64,000 bases of DNA from Desulfovibrio sp. X2 (GTDB lineage Bacteria; Desulfobacterota; Desulfovibrionia; Desulfovibrionales; Desulfovibrionaceae), in the NCBI RefSeq assembly GCF_000422205.1, contig NZ_ATHV01000011.1:1-64000 (forward strand), given 5' to 3'. How positions within the stretch are numbered: position 1 is the stretch's first letter; each line of letters starts with the position of its first letter. Made by a program: the position numbers and the translations under genes. A model generated the notes under the pieces. That model was not told where the DNA came from and made no database searches. It was given only the letters and a program-made list of their open reading frames with translations. Shown here one piece after another: positions 1-8,159 of this stretch.

Positions 1-73
1 TTTTTCAAGCAGAAGACGGCATACGATATTAGCTCCCGGTCTCGGCATTCCTGCTGAACCGCTCTTCCGATCT
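1..73 (+). other. Illumina paired-end adapter at contig end (artefact)
   Basis: The first 73 bases are not genomic. After a short T run they carry the P7 segment CAAGCAGAAGACGGCATACGA, an index-like stretch (about 27-36), and then the PE 2.0 read-primer segment that ends in GCTCTTCCGATCT at position 73. Genomic sequence starts at about position 74, six bases before a stop codon. The contig end is therefore an untrimmed library adapter. Confidence 0.97.
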
Positions 74-79
74 GTCACA

Positions 80-670
80 CTAGAGCTGGCCGGGCCGCTC
101 CACCCACTTGGTCACCGTGGGCGCCTCGTAGGCGGCCATGCGCTCGAGCAGGCGGGCGGGATCGGGGTCGCACAGGAGCATGGAGCGGTGGGCGTCCTTG
201 AGGAAGCCCTGGTCGCGCACGTGGTCCAGGAAGGCGCACAGGCCCGTGTAGTAGCCCCGGACGTCGAGCAGGGCGCAGGGCTTCTTGTGGAAGCCGAGCT
301 GCCCCCAGGTGAAGACCTCGAAGATCTCCTCCAGCGTGCCTATGCCGCCGGGCAGGGCCACGAAGCCGTCGGCAAGCTCGGCCATGCGCGCCTTGCGCTC
401 GTGCATGGAGGCCACGACCTCGAGCCGGGTGATGGCCGTATGGCCGAGCTCCTTGTCCGAGAGGGCCTGGGGGATGACGCCCAGGACCTCGCCGCCCCGG
501 GCCATGACCTCGTCGGCCAGGATGCCCATGAGGCCCACGGACGAGCCGCCGTAGACCAGCCCGATGCCGCCCTCTGCGAGGGCGCGGCCCATGGACCGCG
601 CGGTCTCGGCGTAGACCGGATCGATTCCCGGGTTGGCCCCGAGGAAGATGCAGATGCGCGAAAGCTTCAT
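80..670 (-). CDS. LOG-family protein (cytokinin riboside 5'-monophosphate phosphoribohydrolase-like, TIGR00730)
   Basis: This 196-aa protein has a Rossmann-like lysine-decarboxylase fold. The glycine-rich segment GLVYGGSSVGLMG lies at about residues 37-49, and the LOG signature PGGIGTLEE is at 107-115. Family members cleave the N-glycosidic bond of nucleoside 5'-monophosphates to release base and ribose 5-phosphate; many bacterial members have no known physiological role. The ATG at 670 follows an AAAAGGCCAGG ribosome site. It lies 67 bp after the TetR gene on the same strand, so the two may be cotranscribed. The stop codon sits only a few bases from the adapter-derived contig end, but the length is normal, so the gene looks complete. 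Confidence 0.9.
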   Translation of the reverse strand: MKLSRICIFLGANPGIDPVYAETARSMGRALAEGGIGLVYGGSSVGLMGILADEVMARGGEVLGVIPQALSDKELGHTAITRLEVVASMHERKARMAELADGFVALPGGIGTLEEIFEVFTWGQLGFHKKPCALLDVRGYYTGLCAFLDHVRDQGFLKDAHRSMLLCDPDPARLLERMAAYEAPTVTKWVERPGQL

Positions 671-737
671 TGCCTGGCCTTTTGCGGTGCCCGGCCTCGG
701 CCGGGGATGGCGGGTCGGCGGGGCAGCCCGTCGGCGG

Positions 738-1331
738 CTAGCGCAGGGCGAACTCGACGGCCTTGTCGGCCACGCCCAGGCGCTGGTCCTCGGGGATCAT
801 GCGCAACGTCCCGGCCAGGAGCATTCCGGCCAGGCCGTGCAGGGTGCTCCAGATGGAGATGGTCGCGACCATGGGGTCCGCGCCCTGGATGCAGCCGGCC
901 TGCATGCAGGCCTCCACGTAGGAGCGGAACTTCCTGTAGGAGCGCATGGGCGGGAAGATCCCGTCCGGATCGTCCAAGGAAGGCGCGTCCGGCGTGTCGA
1001 ACATGAGGTGGTAGTACTCCGGATGCTCCAGCGCGAAGGCGATGTAGTCGCGCGACGCGGCCTTGAGGCGCTCCACCGGGTCCGCGACGGACTCGAGCGC
1101 GGCCATGCGGTCGTAGAAGATGGCGAAGGCCCCCATGCGCAGTTCGCGCAGGATGGCGCTCTTGCCGTCGAAATAGCGGTAGATGGTGCCGGGGCTGTAT
1201 TCGATGCGCTCGGCGATGCTGCGCATGGACACGGCCTTGATGCCGCCCTTGGAGAAAAGCGCCAGGGATGCGTCGAGGATCGCCCTGCGCATCCGTTCCT
1301 GTTCACGTCGTTTCCGTTCGTTGGTGCCCAT
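738..1331 (-). CDS. TetR/AcrR-family transcriptional regulator
   Basis: This 197-aa protein has an N-terminal TetR helix-turn-helix (about residues 10-60), including the typical recognition segment SPGTIYRYFDGKSAI. The C-terminal helical domain would bind an unknown ligand. The ATG at 1331 is preferred because the HTH starts about 15 residues later. An upstream in-frame ATG at 1445 would add 38 residues of low-complexity, out-of-family sequence. It reads toward the LOG gene. The target is not identifiable, but the neighbouring FtsX-like permease gene or its own operon are candidates. Confidence 0.85.
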   Translation of the reverse strand: MGTNERKRREQERMRRAILDASLALFSKGGIKAVSMRSIAERIEYSPGTIYRYFDGKSAILRELRMGAFAIFYDRMAALESVADPVERLKAASRDYIAFALEHPEYYHLMFDTPDAPSLDDPDGIFPPMRSYRKFRSYVEACMQAGCIQGADPMVATISIWSTLHGLAGMLLAGTLRMIPEDQRLGVADKAVEFALR

Positions 1332-1469
1332 GGGCGTGGCATCTACACAGAAACCCTCCCGTTGTAAACGTCGTTCAAGCGGTTGATGGGTCATTTTGTC
1401 GCACAGGCGGGGGCCCCGGGGCATCGGCTGAACGCCGCGCGGCAAGGCTCCGATCGTGCGCGGGGATCC

Positions 1470-2690
1470 TCAGTTTTCGCGCAGGACGTCCAGGATGGCC
1501 ACCTTCGCGGCCTGCGCCGCGGGGTAGGCCCCGGCCGCCACGCCCAGCGCGGCGGAGCCCGCCAGCGCGCCCAGGACCAGGCCCGGATCGAAGACGAAGG
1601 GGAAGATGCCCGCCACGGCCAGGGAGACGGTCAGCATGAGCGAGGCGGCCACGCCGAAGAGGCCGCCCGCGCCGCTCATGAGCGCGGCCTCGGTCAGGAA
1701 CTGGCGCACGATGTCGCGCCGCTTGGCCCCCAGGGCGCGGCGCACGCCGATCTCGAGCCGCCGGGCGCGGACCAGCAGGACCATGATCGAGAGGATGCCG
1801 AGCCCGCCCACGGCGAAGGAGACCGAGGAGGAGATGACGCCCAGGGTGAAGACGAGGTCCAGGGCCTGCTTCTGCAGCTTGATGCTCTCCTTGGCCGTGA
1901 TCAGGGAGAAGTCGTCCTTCTCCACCGGGCCTATGGCGTGGCGCGCGCGCAGGAGGCGCGCGGCGGACTCCTTCAGGTTCTCGCCCTCCGTGCCGGGCGC
2001 GAGCTGCATGTACACGCCGCTGATCCAGTCCTGGTTGGCCGCGCGGCGCAGATAGGTGTTCAGGGGCATGAGCACGGACTCGTCCTGGTCGTCGCCCGCC
2101 AGGTCGCGGCCCTTCTCCTCCATCACCCCCAGCACGCGGTAGGAGCCGGTGGCGATGATCACCTCGCGGCCCACGGCCTTAGCGGGACGGCCGAAGAGGC
2201 GCTGGGCGATCTTTCGGCCGAGCACCACGACCTTGGCGCGCGCCTCGTTCTCCGCCTCGCTGAAGAAGCGGCCGAGCGCGGGGCGGAAGCTGCGCACCTC
2301 CATGAACGCGGGCCAGGTGGCCACGAGGCGGCAGGGCACGGTGTGCGCGCCCGCGCGGATGGGCAGCTGCGTGCTGGCGAAGGGCGCCCAGGCCGCGACG
2401 TTGGGCAGGGACCCGGCCAGGGCCTCGGCGTCGGCCAGGGTGAAGGTCTTGGCCGCGGCACCCTGGCGCAGGGTGCCGGAGCGGGAGAAGTGGACCTGCC
2501 CGGCCTGGGCGATGAAGAGGTTGGGGCCGAACTTCTCCACCTCCATCTCGGCCTTGCGCACCATGGCCATGGAGGTGTGCTGCACCCCGGTGAGCGCCAG
2601 GGCGCCCAGGAACACGCCGAGCATGGCCAGGACGGCGCGCAGCCGATGGGCGCGCAGGGAGGAGAGGGCGACGCGCAGGGACAGAGGCAT
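1470..2690 (-). CDS. FtsX/MacB-type ABC transporter permease, orphan
   Basis: This 406-aa membrane protein has the MacB/LolC/FtsX layout: one N-terminal transmembrane helix (about residues 18-38), a large periplasmic domain (about 40-260) and three C-terminal helices. The cytoplasmic-loop signature RRLEIGVRRALGAKRRDI is characteristic of the family. Such permeases normally pair with a MacB/LolD ATPase and work in export or lipoprotein release. No ATPase or membrane-fusion gene is adjacent in the window. The ribosome-binding site upstream of 2690 is weak. The substrate is unknown. Confidence 0.85.
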   Translation of the reverse strand: MPLSLRVALSSLRAHRLRAVLAMLGVFLGALALTGVQHTSMAMVRKAEMEVEKFGPNLFIAQAGQVHFSRSGTLRQGAAAKTFTLADAEALAGSLPNVAAWAPFASTQLPIRAGAHTVPCRLVATWPAFMEVRSFRPALGRFFSEAENEARAKVVVLGRKIAQRLFGRPAKAVGREVIIATGSYRVLGVMEEKGRDLAGDDQDESVLMPLNTYLRRAANQDWISGVYMQLAPGTEGENLKESAARLLRARHAIGPVEKDDFSLITAKESIKLQKQALDLVFTLGVISSSVSFAVGGLGILSIMVLLVRARRLEIGVRRALGAKRRDIVRQFLTEAALMSGAGGLFGVAASLMLTVSLAVAGIFPFVFDPGLVLGALAGSAALGVAAGAYPAAQAAKVAILDVLREN

Positions 2691-3039
2691 GGGGCCGTTC
2701 TACCGCGCCCCAGGGGCAAGGGAAAGAGGCAAGGGAAAGGAGCGAGAGGACGAGGTAAGGGAAAGAGGCGAGGGGAAGGGGTGAGGGTGGCGGAAAGGAC
2801 GCGCCTAGCCACAGCTCTTTTCCGGACCAGAGAGGGGCTGCGCGCCCCTCTCTGGACTCTCCCGCGCGAGGCTCTGCCTCGACCCCCCGCGCTCATGGCG
2901 CGCCGGGCGGTCGTGCGAAAAGAAGCCTGGGCGTGGGCGGCAGAAGGGGAATACCGGCAGGGAGGCCGCCCCGCCTTCCCGCCGGTCGGCGTCCTTGCCT
3001 TGACGCCCTTCGCAGGACCGGGATAGGGAACCCGTCCAA
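2691..3039. other. Intergenic region: polypurine tract plus REP-like element
   Basis: No gene is seen between the permease start and tRNA-Leu. The plus strand is almost entirely purine from about 2715 to 2795. This is followed by the palindromic repeat copy A (2827-2903). The remainder to 3039 shows no recognisable signal apart from sequence presumably containing the tRNA promoter. Confidence 0.6.
2827..2903 (+). repeat. REP-like double-hairpin repeat, copy A
   Basis: A perfect 29-base palindrome (2827-2855, arms CCAGAGAGGGGC / GCCCCTCTCTGG) is followed by a spacer and a second hairpin CGAGGCTCTGCCTCG (2867-2881), then GCGC-TCATG-GCGC (2889-2901). The same order of elements recurs at 34125-34204, 34577-34650 and 46476-46567. 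Confidence 0.75.
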
Positions 3040-3128
3040 GCCCGGGTGGTGGAATTGGTAGACACAAGGGACTTAAAATCCCTAGCTCGGCAACGGGCGT
3101 GCGGGTTCGAGTCCCGCCCCGGGTACCA
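3040..3128 (+). tRNA. tRNA-Leu, anticodon UAA
   Basis: This is a complete cloverleaf with a 7-bp acceptor stem (GCCCGGG with CCCGGGT) and a D-loop containing GGTGGAATTGGTAGAC. The anticodon arm GGGACTTAAAATCCC displays TAA. There is a long variable arm typical of leucine tRNAs, a T-arm GCGGG-TTCGAGT-CCCGC and an encoded CCA. The AT-rich islet begins immediately downstream, which is the usual side for islands inserted at tRNA genes. Confidence 0.97.
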
Positions 3129-3303
3129 AATTCCCACAGCAAGAAAGAACGCGTATTTATCTTATAAAGGCATTTAACAGCTGTGATTACAAGGCTAATG
3201 TACATTTCGGAATGCGTGCTCTCTCTCTGAGAGCCTCAGAGAATGAATTTGGTTCTCCATTCTCCAAGAATATGAACGGCTGCTCTTAGTCTGTGGAGGG
3301 TGA

Positions 3304-4194
3304 TTAAATTGGTAAAGTGTTTCTTATTTCGCGTATAACGCCGATGACTTTCAGAATTACACGATGTTCATCAAGCACCTCACCACTACGATCGTAAATG
3401 GTGCGCTCGAAAATTTTTACTTTCAGGGCATCTCCAGGGCGAATATCAATTTCTCCTGCTCGAAATCTAGCTAGCCAGCCATCATCTTCAATTTTAGCGT
3501 CAAAACGTCTCTTTTCGTATTTAAATTCCCAGCTCGCATTGCCTAAAAAATCCGGCCTCCGGACCATCAATATGCGTGTGCTAGTATTCTCAATGGTTTC
3601 TGAAGCAAGGATGAGATCAATTTGTTCTTGAGTTACAGAGAGATCACTGCCAACAGTTGCTGCGCCAAAATCCGATACAAGAGAAACGCTTTCGCCTTCT
3701 TGCAATATCGAAGTGGCATCGCTAACAACTTTCGCGCTATAAGCGATATCACGTGCTGAAATTGGTCTATATGCAGGCATGTGGAGAACATTTGTATCTT
3801 GTGCCAGCTTATTAATGTCTGACGCGATCTGTTCTACCATCTCACGCGTTTCAAGTTTTTTTGCAGCGCCAAGTTTTTCAAGTATAATATATTTTCCTTT
3901 TACAAGATATTTACCGACAGCTGGTCTCCAATCAATTTTTTTTAAAGCATCATCATCAATTGCTTCAAAAAATTCTTTGAGCCAAACTTTTATTGATCCA
4001 TTTTCGACTTTTTCAAGAAGTAATACTGGACGAAGTTTTGCATCTATAGATTGAGCAAGCATCCAATCTACTTGTTGTAAAGCCTCAATATATGACGCAG
4101 CAAATTTGAAAATACGTTCAGGGTTCGGTGTGTTCGGCCGAAAATCAATTTCGATACAGAAGTCTGGCTTCTGTCCATTGTTAAGATCAGACAT
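3304..4194 (-). CDS. Hypothetical protein in AT-rich islet beside tRNA-Leu
   Basis: I do not recognise this 296-aa protein. It is acidic at the N terminus, has no transmembrane helices or signal peptide, and shows no obvious catalytic motif. Its C-terminal half looks beta-rich. Base composition and codon use are strikingly AT-rich compared with every neighbouring gene, which points to horizontal acquisition. I chose the ATG at 4194 because a TGAGG ribosome site lies 10 bases upstream; the in-frame ATG at 4203 is too close to it. No integrase or transposase accompanies it in the window. Confidence 0.75.
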   Translation of the reverse strand: MSDLNNGQKPDFCIEIDFRPNTPNPERIFKFAASYIEALQQVDWMLAQSIDAKLRPVLLLEKVENGSIKVWLKEFFEAIDDDALKKIDWRPAVGKYLVKGKYIILEKLGAAKKLETREMVEQIASDINKLAQDTNVLHMPAYRPISARDIAYSAKVVSDATSILQEGESVSLVSDFGAATVGSDLSVTQEQIDLILASETIENTSTRILMVRRPDFLGNASWEFKYEKRRFDAKIEDDGWLARFRAGEIDIRPGDALKVKIFERTIYDRSGEVLDEHRVILKVIGVIREIRNTLPI

Positions 4195-4471
4195 GGTAAG
4201 CATGCCTCAAATTTAAATGTTATTTAAAAAATCGGCAAGGTATGGCTGATCACTAAATAAAGTTCATGTCGAGTGTGGGCTATAAGGTATAACCCGTAAT
4301 TATGTGCCCTGGTACTCACCCGGGTCACACTTGAACCATAAAAATATGCATCGTTACTCAGGAAGGTGGGCGGCAGAGAGGGGCCGTGGGCGCGCCGGGG
4401 CATGGCCTCGGCCGCGCAAAGCTGGTATGGCGGGTGGAAAGCCCCGCGCCAGGGCGCGGGGAGGAGGCGTG

Positions 4472-5242
4472 ATGTCCTGTTCGCATGCCGGGTTGCATTC
4501 CGGCTCACACGGGATTGGGGCGCGTTCTGCGGCGGGTTCGCCCGCCAAGGGGCACATGGACGAGGAACGGCGGCGTTTCCTGCGCAAAGGGCTGGTCGGC
4601 GGCATGGCCGCGCTCGGGCTCGCGGTCCTGGGACCGGGCCGGGCGCTGGCCGCCGGGGACGAGGTCCGGGTCTCGGCCAACGAGGACCTGATGCGCGAGC
4701 ACGGCGTGCTCATCCGCCTTTTCCTGGTCTACGACGAGGTGGCCGCAGATCTCCTGGCGGGCAAGAGCCCGCCCAAGGGCGTGCTGGCCGAGGGCGTGGA
4801 GGTCATGCGCCGCTTCGGGCAGGACTACCACGAGCGCATGGAGGAGGAGTTCGTCTTCGCGAGCTTCCCTTCCGGGCCCATGGCCACGCTCTCGGGCATC
4901 CTCTTCAGCCAGCACGAGGCCGGGCGTCGTGTGACCGCGCGGCTGGCGGAACTGGCCAAGGGCGGCATGCAGCTGGCCACCGACCACAACGAGACGGCCA
5001 AGCTCCTGCATGCCCTGCGGCGCATGTACTTCCCCCACCTGGCGCGCGAGGACACGGTCCTGTTCCCGGCCTTCCACGCGACCCTGTCGCCGGAGAAGTA
5101 CGCGGAGTACGGCGAGCGCTTCGAGGAGCTGGAGACGAAGCAGCTCGGCGCCAAGGGCTTCGAGAAGACCCTGGCCACGGTCGCGGAGCTCGAGAAGAGC
5201 ATGGGCATCGCGGACCTGGCGTCCTTCACGCCCAAGGTCTGA
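4472..5242 (+). CDS. Tat-exported hemerythrin-domain protein
   Basis: This 256-aa protein has a twin-arginine signal (RRRFLRKG) at about residues 32-39, followed by a hydrophobic stretch and an ALAAG-type cleavage region. The mature part is a hemerythrin/HHE four-helix domain with candidate diiron ligands in REHGVL, YHERMEEEF, SQHEAG and HLAREDTVLFPAFH. Family members bind O2, NO or iron. Export by Tat would place a folded diiron protein in the periplasm, possibly for O2 scavenging or sensing in an anaerobe. The ATG at 4472 has a GGAGGAG site. The ATG at 4556, which starts just before the RR motif, is an alternative that removes an unusual 28-residue leader. Confidence 0.85.
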   Translation: MSCSHAGLHSGSHGIGARSAAGSPAKGHMDEERRRFLRKGLVGGMAALGLAVLGPGRALAAGDEVRVSANEDLMREHGVLIRLFLVYDEVAADLLAGKSPPKGVLAEGVEVMRRFGQDYHERMEEEFVFASFPSGPMATLSGILFSQHEAGRRVTARLAELAKGGMQLATDHNETAKLLHALRRMYFPHLAREDTVLFPAFHATLSPEKYAEYGERFEELETKQLGAKGFEKTLATVAELEKSMGIADLASFTPKV

Positions 5243-5352
5243 GCCTTCGCGGCGGGCCTTTGCCCGAGCCTTTGCCGGACGGTGCGCGCGCCGGGGGATT
5301 CCCGGCGTCGCCGAAACCCGCGGCATGCACGTGCGCGCGGCAGGGAGAAGCC

Positions 5353-6585
5353 ATGGCCTTTGACAGGAACCCCACGACTCTCCCGGAAAGGCTGCTGGAC
5401 GGCCGCAACGCGACGAGAGATGCGCCGCGCGACCGGGCCGCGGAGCGCGACGCCTTTGCCGCGCGCATGACCGGGATCCTCAACGCCTCGGCCCTGGGGC
5501 TGGCCATGGCCGTGGGCTACCGAAGCGGCCTGTTCGAGGCCATGGACCCGACCGTGGACGGGGCGGACCTCCCGCTCGGCGCCGCGGCCATTGCCGAACG
5601 CGCCGGGCTCTCCGCGCGCTACGTGCGCGAGTGGCTGGGCGCCATGGCCGCGGGTGGGGTGGTGCGGCTCGTCCCGGGTGAGGAGGGCGAGGACCTGTTC
5701 CTGCTGCCGCCCGGCCACGCGGACCTGCTGACCCTGCGCGCGGGCCCGGCCAACCTCGGCGTCTACGCCCAGGAGGTCCCGCTGCTCGCGCAGTGCGGCC
5801 TGGACCGCGTGGTCGAGGCCTTTGCCGACGGCCGGGGCATCGCCTACGAACACTACCTGCGCTTCGGGACCTTCATGGAGGGGCTGGCCGAGGCCAAGCA
5901 GCGCCGCCTGCTCCTCGAGACCTTCCTGCCCGCCGTGGAGGACGGGGCGCTTCTCGAGCGCCTGCGCCGGGGCATCCGCGTCTGCGACGTGGGCTGCGGC
6001 GAGGGGCTGGCCGTGCGGCTCATGGCCGCGGCCTTCCCCGCAAGCTCCTTCCCCGGCCTGGACATCCGCGCCGAGGCCGTGGCTGCGGCCAGGGACAAGG
6101 CGCGGCAGGAGGGACTCGCCAACGTCCGCTTCCTGGTGCGCGACGCCGCGGCCATGCCGGATGCGGACGACACCCGGCTTTCCGGCAGCGCCATGGATGC
6201 TGAATCGTCATACGAAAAAGATTTCGTTTCAGGCTTCGACTACATCACCTCCTTCGACGCCATCCACGACCAGACACGGCCCGCCGAGGCGCTCTCCGCC
6301 ATCCGGGCCATGCTCGCGCCGGGCGGGGCCTTCTCCATGGTGGACATCGCGGCCCACACCCGGCTCGCGGACAACCTGGACCATCCCCTGGCTCCGTTCC
6401 TGTACACCGTGAGCCTCATGCACTGCCTGCCCGTGGGGCTGGTGGACGGTGGCGCGGGGCTGGGCATGATGTGGGGCCGCGAACTGGCCGAGCGGATGCT
6501 GCGCGAGGCGGGGTTTCTCCGCGTCGAGGTCGCGCCCGTGCCCTGCGACGTCTTCAACCTGCACTTCTACTGCCGCGCGGACTGA
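5353..6585 (+). CDS. Class I SAM-dependent methyltransferase with N-terminal winged helix
   Basis: In this 410-aa protein, the first part contains a winged-helix-like domain (AIAERAGLSARYVREWLGAM, about residues 78-97), as in Rv2258c-type methyltransferases. The C-terminal half is a Rossmann methyltransferase with SAM motif I VCDVGCGEG (about 211-219) and a later FDYITSFDAIHD segment. The substrate is unknown. The ATG at 5353 follows a GGGAGA site. It lies 110 bp after the hemerythrin gene on the same strand, so cotranscription is possible. A strong hairpin terminator follows at 6615. Confidence 0.85.
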   Translation: MAFDRNPTTLPERLLDGRNATRDAPRDRAAERDAFAARMTGILNASALGLAMAVGYRSGLFEAMDPTVDGADLPLGAAAIAERAGLSARYVREWLGAMAAGGVVRLVPGEEGEDLFLLPPGHADLLTLRAGPANLGVYAQEVPLLAQCGLDRVVEAFADGRGIAYEHYLRFGTFMEGLAEAKQRRLLLETFLPAVEDGALLERLRRGIRVCDVGCGEGLAVRLMAAAFPASSFPGLDIRAEAVAAARDKARQEGLANVRFLVRDAAAMPDADDTRLSGSAMDAESSYEKDFVSGFDYITSFDAIHDQTRPAEALSAIRAMLAPGGAFSMVDIAAHTRLADNLDHPLAPFLYTVSLMHCLPVGLVDGGAGLGMMWGRELAERMLREAGFLRVEVAPVPCDVFNLHFYCRAD

Positions 6586-6614
6586 GCGGGCAGGCCCGGG
6601 CGCCGCCGCACGCA

Positions 6615-6660
6615 AGAGGCCCCGGCCTTTCCTGGAATGCCAGGAAAGGCCGGGGCCTCT
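6615..6660. terminator. Bidirectional hairpin terminator
   Basis: A perfect 21-bp inverted repeat (arm starts AGAGGCCCCGGCC) has a four-base AATG loop. It sits between the convergent methyltransferase and NifX-like genes. Confidence 0.85.
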
Positions 6661-6698
6661 CATGCGCGGACGGGCGGCGCGCGAGGCGGCTGCCCGGC

Positions 6699-7097
6699 CT
6701 AGTGGATCATCTTCGCGGACAGGTCTTCGTGTCCGTGGTCGTGGTCGCCGCACTCGTGGCTGTGGCAGACTTCCTTGCTGTCCGTGAGGTTCCCGGCCAG
6801 AAAGGCGGCCACGGCCTCGGCCACGGGGCCCGCGGCGCCGCGCACGACCTGGATGCCGTGGCTGCGCAGCTTGGCGGCCGCGCCGTCGCCCATGTTGCCG
6901 CCGATCAGCACCTTGACCTGCATGTCGCGCAGCGTGCCCACCAGGTTGGACTTGCAGCCGCACTGCGGGGGCGGCGTGAAGGTCTCCTCGCCCACAACGG
7001 CCTTGTCGTCGTTCACCGTGAACACGGTGAAGTACTGGCAGTGGCCGAAGTGTTCATCAATCATACCATCTCGGGATGGAACGGCGATCTTGTACAT
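6699..7097 (-). CDS. NifX/NafY-type dinitrogenase iron-molybdenum cofactor-binding family protein
   Basis: This 132-aa protein has the small NifB/NifX/NafY fold. The N terminus IAVPSRDGMIDEHFGHC carries the conserved His-Phe-Gly-His. The middle has PQCGC, and VKVLIGGNMGDGA is the usual glycine turn. The tail CHSHECGDHDHGHED is rich in Cys and His and probably binds metal. No nif genes lie nearby, so a general metal-cluster carrier or sensor role is more likely than nitrogen fixation. The ATG at 7097 is preceded by AAGGAG at good spacing. Confidence 0.88.
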   Translation of the reverse strand: MYKIAVPSRDGMIDEHFGHCQYFTVFTVNDDKAVVGEETFTPPPQCGCKSNLVGTLRDMQVKVLIGGNMGDGAAAKLRSHGIQVVRGAAGPVAEAVAAFLAGNLTDSKEVCHSHECGDHDHGHEDLSAKMIH

Positions 7098-7321
7098 GCG
7101 TGTCTCCTTGTACGGGCTGGAATGCGCACTATAAGACCTCGCGCGCATGCGTCAATAGCCGCGCGGCGGCCGTCTCGCAGCCGGTCGGCGCCGTTTCCGG
7201 ACGCTTCCTGAACATCAGCAGTCCGTTGCCTGGGCGCGCGGCTGCAGTGGCGCTGCAGTCGCCGCCGTTTCCGGATGCGACCTTTTCAGTCGGAAACAGG
7301 CCGCGCGGATCCCGGCGGCAG

Positions 7322-7882
7322 CTATGAGCCGGACTTCGCCAGGGCCGCGTTCATGGCCGCGTAGTCGTAGGTGAAGCGCACGGGCGGGCGGCTTTCCCAC
7401 GCGGTCTGGCTCGCGGCCGTGGCGGCCATGCGGACGGTCCCGCCGAGCCGCTCGGCTATCTCCCGGGCGCGCTTCTGCGCCAGGGCAGGGCCGGTCAGGT
7501 GCTCGCCCTCGCCCATGCTGGGCAGGTTCGCCACCTGGGCATAGGTCCGGTTCGAGGTGGAGGTGCAGCCGGAGTTGTAGATCGTGGCCACCACCTTTCC
7601 GGCCACCTCGACCGTGGCGTAGGTGTTGCTCGGGTGGTTGTCGGCCTGGGCGGGATCGGCCGGCACCTTGAACTGGTCCATCAAGACCTGGTGCAGGTTC
7701 GCCACCTCCTCGTCCGAGAGCTTGCGCACGGGGGCGAGGGACGAGCAGTCGCCCACGAGCACCGCCTGCGCGAGGCTGTCCCCGAAGCGCAGCAAGGTGG
7801 TCTCCGCCCTCTTGCCGCCGGAGACGGACATCTCTTGCCGGGCCGCCGCCCCAAGGGAATCTCCGGATTGGATCGTCGTCAT
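7322..7882 (-). CDS. Hypothetical protein (186 aa)
   Basis: I do not recognise a family. The protein looks soluble, with no signal peptide or membrane helix, and has a central segment VVATIYNSGCTSTSNRTYAQV containing a lone cysteine. The ATG at 7882 has a strong AGGAGG ribosome site, which supports real expression even though the open frame extends upstream to 8191. It is divergent from the DUF47-pit operon. The 7149-7321 segment beyond its end holds a repeated GCCGTTTCCGGA(C/T)GC (near 7190 and 7264) and no gene. Confidence 0.65.
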   Translation of the reverse strand: MTTIQSGDSLGAAARQEMSVSGGKRAETTLLRFGDSLAQAVLVGDCSSLAPVRKLSDEEVANLHQVLMDQFKVPADPAQADNHPSNTYATVEVAGKVVATIYNSGCTSTSNRTYAQVANLPSMGEGEHLTGPALAQKRAREIAERLGGTVRMAATAASQTAWESRPPVRFTYDYAAMNAALAKSGS

Positions 7883-8159
7883 CACCGTCCTCCTGGAAAA
7901 TTTGTCCTGGCAGCCTTCCCGGATGCAACAAGCAGTCCACGGCAAAGGCCGCAGTGCCGCGCCGCACAGCTTCCGGCGGACCCCGCCCGCCGGAACCCGC
8001 GGTTCACCTGCCCTGCCGCGCCCCTTTTCATGGAGGCGAATCCGGGGTAAGGACGCCCTGCCCGTCCGTAACCGAACCGGAACAGGTTCGACGCGAATTC
8101 GTAAAATCCGCTGCGCCGGGTCGCCCTCGCGGCGATACAAGACACTGCCGGAGACCACC

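Noticed and set aside
188-1006. Plus-strand open frame over the LOG and TetR genes
   Set aside because: It is antisense to two well-supported genes and encodes an unstructured Arg/Gly/Pro-rich product.
4303-4335. tRNA-like 3' end on the minus strand (GGTTCAAGT...CCCGGGT...ACCA), possible island attachment remnant
   Set aside because: The T-stem does not pair, it is inverted relative to tRNA-Leu, and the shared core is only about 7 bases, so an att site is not supported.
7149-7321. Repeated GCCGTTTCCGGA(C/T)GC as a mobile-element end
   Set aside because: There are only two short direct copies, no inverted repeats and no transposase; probably chance or relics.
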